The notes beneath the pieces are model-generated. The model saw only the letters and a list, made by a program, of their open reading frames with translations. It searched no databases and was not told the origin of the DNA. From CAYZMH01 sp964479445 (GTDB taxonomy: Bacteria; Bacteroidota; Bacteroidia; Bacteroidales; GCA-2748055): 9,346 nucleotides of DNA. Each line of letters opens with the position of its first letter. Positions within the stretch are counted from its first letter, which is position 1. This document shows, one piece after another, positions 7,601 through 9,346 of the stretch. The DNA is taken from positions 1-9,346 of the forward strand of contig CAYZMH010000104.1 in NCBI GenBank assembly GCA_964479445.1, in the 5' to 3' direction. The translations under genes were made by a program, and so were the position numbers.

Positions 7601-8307
7601 AAATGGCTTATGCCATGCACCTGGCAGGATTCGATGTGAAAGATGTACACATGACCGACCTGATTGAAGGCAGGGAAACCCTTGAAGATGTATATTTCAT
7701 CGTTTTTGTAGGTGGTTTTTCCAATTCGGATGTCCTGGGTTCCGCCAAAGGGTGGGCCGGAGCTTTCCGGTACAACGATAAAGCAAGGATCGCCCTGGAG
7801 AATTTCTATAAAAGAACCGACACACTCAGCCTCGGTATCTGTAACGGCTGCCAGTTAATGATCGAACTCAACCTGGTGGTACCCGAACATGACAAACAAC
7901 CGAGCATGCTCCACAACGATTCCGGTAAGTTTGAATCATCATTCCTGGGAGTAAAAATCCCGGAAAACAACAATGTGATGTTACAATCCCTGGCCGGTAT
8001 GGAGCTGGGTATCTGGGTAGCCCACGGGGAGGGCAGGTTCTCACTGCCGCTGGAGGAGAGCACCTATCATATTGCAGCGCGTTACAGTCATTCAACCTAC
8101 CCGGCCAATCCGAACGGCTCGGATTACAACACGGCTGCCATCTCCTCGGCAGATGGACGGCACCTGGCAATGATGCCCCACCTGGAGCGCTCATTCCTTC
8201 CCTGGCAGTGCGGAACCTACCCGCAGGACCGACGGCAGGATGAGGTGACGCCGTGGATGGAAGCTTTTGTCAATGCCAGGAACTGGATCGCCGGGGTAAA
8301 AGAATAA
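4621..8307 (+). CDS. purL: Phosphoribosylformylglycinamidine synthase, PurL with fused glutaminase
   Basis: This complete 1228-residue enzyme catalyses the fourth step of purine synthesis: FGAR, glutamine and ATP give FGAM. It is the large single-chain type, close to the E. coli enzyme (about 1295 residues). The N-terminal PurS-like part is followed by a linker with NSEHCRHK (164-171). The first synthetase half has LKAETHNFP from residue 244 and a glycine-rich stretch after it. The second half carries SANWMWPC and GKDSLSM (721-727). The class I glutaminase starts near 978, with nucleophile C1074 in GICNGCQ and the His-Glu pair H1187 and E1189 in PHLER. The start is fixed by the conserved opening MIHFFAV and by VGPR and TPWSTNAVEI soon after. 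No frameshift or missing catalytic residue is seen. It stands alone, without other pur genes nearby, and no Shine-Dalgarno precedes it. Confidence 0.98.
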   Translation: MIHFFAVRQQHIIAVEHEKTLSSPSLERLQWVLGGAVSMEKNQLEGQYVGPRKEMVTPWSTNAVEICQNMGIRGITRMEEFVKTPGEQVTYDPMLQALYHGLDQDLFTIDLTPEPVRTIDNIAAYNKKEGLALSEEEIAYLESLSKRLGRKLTDSEVFGFSQVNSEHCRHKIFNGRFIIDGKEQENSLFEWIKRTTKTHPNAIVSAYKDNCSFARGPVIEQFAPDRQDESGTFETRYIETVLSLKAETHNFPTTVEPFNGAATGTGGEIRDRIGGGKAAIPMAGTAVYMTSYPRLDGGRPWEKKIHARNWLYQSPASILIKASNGASDFGNKFGQPLICGSVLTFEHEENQKMTGYDKVIMLAGGIGFGKLKDVQKETPRKGDLVVLLGGDNYRIGMGGGAVSSVATGEYDNAIELNAVQRANPEMQKRAYNAIRALSEAEHNTIISIHDHGAGGHLNCLSELVEETGGVIWLDALPVGDPTLSFKELIGNESQERMGLVIRSNDVDELKRIAGRERAPIYIIGEITMDHRLVFESKKTGEKPIDLELADMFGNPPQTIMNDVTVREKYDSLETDTALLSTYLENVLKLEAVACKDWLTNKVDRSVTGKIAKQQCAGELQLPLNNLGAVALDYRGTKGYATAIGHAPAAGLVDPAAGSVRSIAEALTNLIWAPMPDGLTSVSLSANWMWPCRHRGEDARLYEAAKAASDFAVELGINIPTGKDSLSMTQKYEEEVVYAPGTVIISAAGEVTDVRKIVEPVLVNDPESRLIYIDLALDEFSLGGSSLAQTLNYLDKETPTVKDPSYFKKTFNLVQSLIGEGEIMAGHDVSAGGLITTLLEMTFTNQAGGIEADITGIHDHPVRVLFSEKPGIVIQVKDAFSVDALLEKENIRHYVIGRPSEERKITLTVGDLTEVFDIDALRNTWFETSYLLDQKQTGNDLAGERFANYMHHRLQFSLGAFQGTFKALEIDPDRHKRSGIPAAIIREKGVNGDREMAYAMHLAGFDVKDVHMTDLIEGRETLEDVYFIVFVGGFSNSDVLGSAKGWAGAFRYNDKARIALENFYKRTDTLSLGICNGCQLMIELNLVVPEHDKQPSMLHNDSGKFESSFLGVKIPENNNVMLQSLAGMELGIWVAHGEGRFSLPLEESTYHIAARYSHSTYPANPNGSDYNTAAISSADGRHLAMMPHLERSFLPWQCGTYPQDRRQDEVTPWMEAFVNARNWIAGVKE

Positions 8308-8327
8308 TCTTCCCCCCTATCACAACA

Positions 8328-8367
8328 CCGTTAAAAACAAGAGCCTGCATCTTGTTATTCGTAACGG
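8328..8367 (+). other. Interrupted stem-loop after purL
   Basis: CCGTTA (8328-8333) pairs with TAACGG (8362-8367), and AACAAGA (8336-8342) pairs with TCTTGTT (8350-8356) around the seven-base loop GCCTGCA. The internal loop is AA on one side and ATTCG on the other. It begins 20 bases after the purL stop and so probably caps or ends the purL transcript. No T-run follows, so it is not a textbook intrinsic terminator. Confidence 0.5.
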
Positions 8368-8420
8368 ATTGAACATAAATGGACCTCTGGTATGTGCTCT
8401 CTTCACTTTCCAGGTAGTGC

Positions 8421-8450
8421 AAAAACCCACCGGCTCCGGGGGCACCGGCG
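8421..8450 (-). terminator. Possible intrinsic terminator after corA
   Basis: On the minus strand CGCCGG (8450-8445) and CCGGTG (8434-8429) can pair, with one G-T wobble, around a GC-rich loop. GG and five T follow. It lies just after the corA stop. Several alternative GC pairings exist, so the exact fold is unsure. Confidence 0.5.
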
Positions 8451-8453
8451 CAA

Positions 8454-9346
8454 TTAGAACCACCGCTTTTTCCGGAAATAATAGAGCATCCCCAGGGCTA
8501 CCAGCACCATGAATCCAAGCATGTAATAGTAACCGTTTTTCCAGGTCAGTTCAGGAATGTACTCAAAATTAGTTCCATATATACCGGCAATAAAAGTTAG
8601 CGGGATAAATATGGATGCAAAAATCGTGAGGACTTTCATCACATCGTTCGCCCTGTTGCTGACATGGGTCTGGTAGATGTTCAACTGGTCTGTATTCATC
8701 AGGTAGTATATCTCCAGGGTTTCCACGGCTGAAGTGAGAAGGGTATCGAGATCCGTAAGAAAAGTCTTTGTCCTGACGCTAATCAGATCTGAATCCGCTC
8801 GAATCAGCTGAAGGGCAATATCCCTGACCGGCTTAATGTGTTTCCTTAAGAAACGGATCTCCATCCTGGTACGGTATATCTCATCAAGAACTTCTTTACT
8901 GGTAGACTTCAGAACCCGTTCCTCCAGTTTTTCTACTTCCTTACCGATAAACTCGTTGTTCATCAAATACAGATCGGCCAGTGTATCCAGCAAGGCATAG
9001 AGAAGGTAGTCGGGACCCGAAGTGCGTATCTTCCCGGAACATGTTTTCATACGCTCCCTTACAGGTTCAAAGAAGGTGCCTGTCTGCTCCTGGAAAGAAA
9101 TGACCATCCCGGGCAGCAGGATAAATGAGATCTGCTCGGAGTGAAAAACCCGTCCTTCTTCATCCGGAAACAGTGTTTTCATGATTACCCTGATCAATCC
9201 CTGCTCCAGGTATACCCCCGGACGGTGATCCGTATTCAGGATATCCTCCATCAGGAGATTGGGAATGGAATAGAGTGCCCCAATTTCTTTCAGGAGCGTT
9301 ATATCATGCATGCCATCAATATTGATCCAGCAGACCGAATCCTTGT
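8454..9346 (-). CDS. corA: CorA-type divalent cation channel, 5' end cut by window
   Basis: This is the C-terminal part of a CorA family inner-membrane channel, which takes up Mg2+ (or Co2+/Ni2+) as a pentamer. The frame stays open past the ATG at 9311 to the window edge, reading KDSVCWINIDG. This matches the family's usual WINIDG segment before HDITLLKEIG, so the real start lies outside. Numbering from M at 9311, residues about 100-225 are the long cytoplasmic helices (YLLYALLDTLAD, EVEKLEERV, EIRFLRKHIKPVRD). Helix TM1 is about 226-245, and TM2 about 260-279, followed by the basic tail RKKRWF. The signature after TM1 reads YGTNF (G246-T247-N248) instead of YGMNF. The acidic loop NFEYIPEL is otherwise normal. 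Transported ion is therefore less certain than the fold. Confidence 0.93.
   Translation of the reverse strand, partial: KDSVCWINIDGMHDITLLKEIGALYSIPNLLMEDILNTDHRPGVYLEQGLIRVIMKTLFPDEEGRVFHSEQISFILLPGMVISFQEQTGTFFEPVRERMKTCSGKIRTSGPDYLLYALLDTLADLYLMNNEFIGKEVEKLEERVLKSTSKEVLDEIYRTRMEIRFLRKHIKPVRDIALQLIRADSDLISVRTKTFLTDLDTLLTSAVETLEIYYLMNTDQLNIYQTHVSNRANDVMKVLTIFASIFIPLTFIAGIYGTNFEYIPELTWKNGYYYMLGFMVLVALGMLYYFRKKRWF

Noticed and set aside
7117..7650. 177-codon open frame on the minus strand
   Set aside because: It is antisense to the junction of the synthetase and glutaminase parts of purL and appears to follow from its codon use.
9309..9311. ATG as the start codon of corA
   Set aside because: The frame stays open upstream and encodes WINIDG, a conserved internal CorA segment, so this Met is internal and the gene is cut by the window.

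Overview
This window looks like a piece of chromosome from an anaerobic or facultative member of the Bacteroidota, most likely near the Bacteroidales/Marinilabiliales. Four things point there. A small secreted DUF4251 protein is present, a family I know mainly from this phylum. PurL is of the large type with a fused glutaminase. Several promoter candidates resemble the Bacteroidota pattern TTG-N19-TAnnTTTG rather than the E. coli one. Most start codons lack a Shine-Dalgarno sequence. Taxonomy below phylum is inference.

Layout. Positions 1-1042 (minus) hold an anaerobic sulfatase-maturating radical SAM enzyme, cut by the window start so that its last Fe-S cysteines are missing. A 180-base divergent spacer with an unusual inverted repeat separates it from a secreted DUF4251 protein at 1223-1792 (plus). 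A good intrinsic terminator (1812-1850) lies between that gene and a convergent long-chain acyl-CoA synthetase-like ligase at 1863-3533 (minus). Upstream of the ligase, also on minus, is an iron-type superoxide dismutase (3703-4281) with its own strong terminator and a good promoter candidate. A 339-base divergent spacer then leads to purL at 4621-8307 (plus), a complete 1228-residue FGAM synthase. Finally a CorA-type cation channel occupies 8454-9346 (minus); it is cut by the window end and its true start lies outside.

How the genes relate. These are mostly single-gene transcription units on alternating strands, with terminators or promoter candidates between them, and not one operon. The functions are housekeeping or niche functions: purine synthesis, superoxide removal, fatty acid activation, divalent cation uptake and sulfatase activation. 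The sulfatase maturase suggests that the organism uses sulfated glycans, but no sulfatase lies inside the window.

I found no convincing new biological system. The points most worth a second look are the bulged inverted repeat with a competing stem in the maturase leader, the GTN in place of GMN in the CorA signature motif, the hairpin in the purL leader, and the structured convergent spacer after purL.
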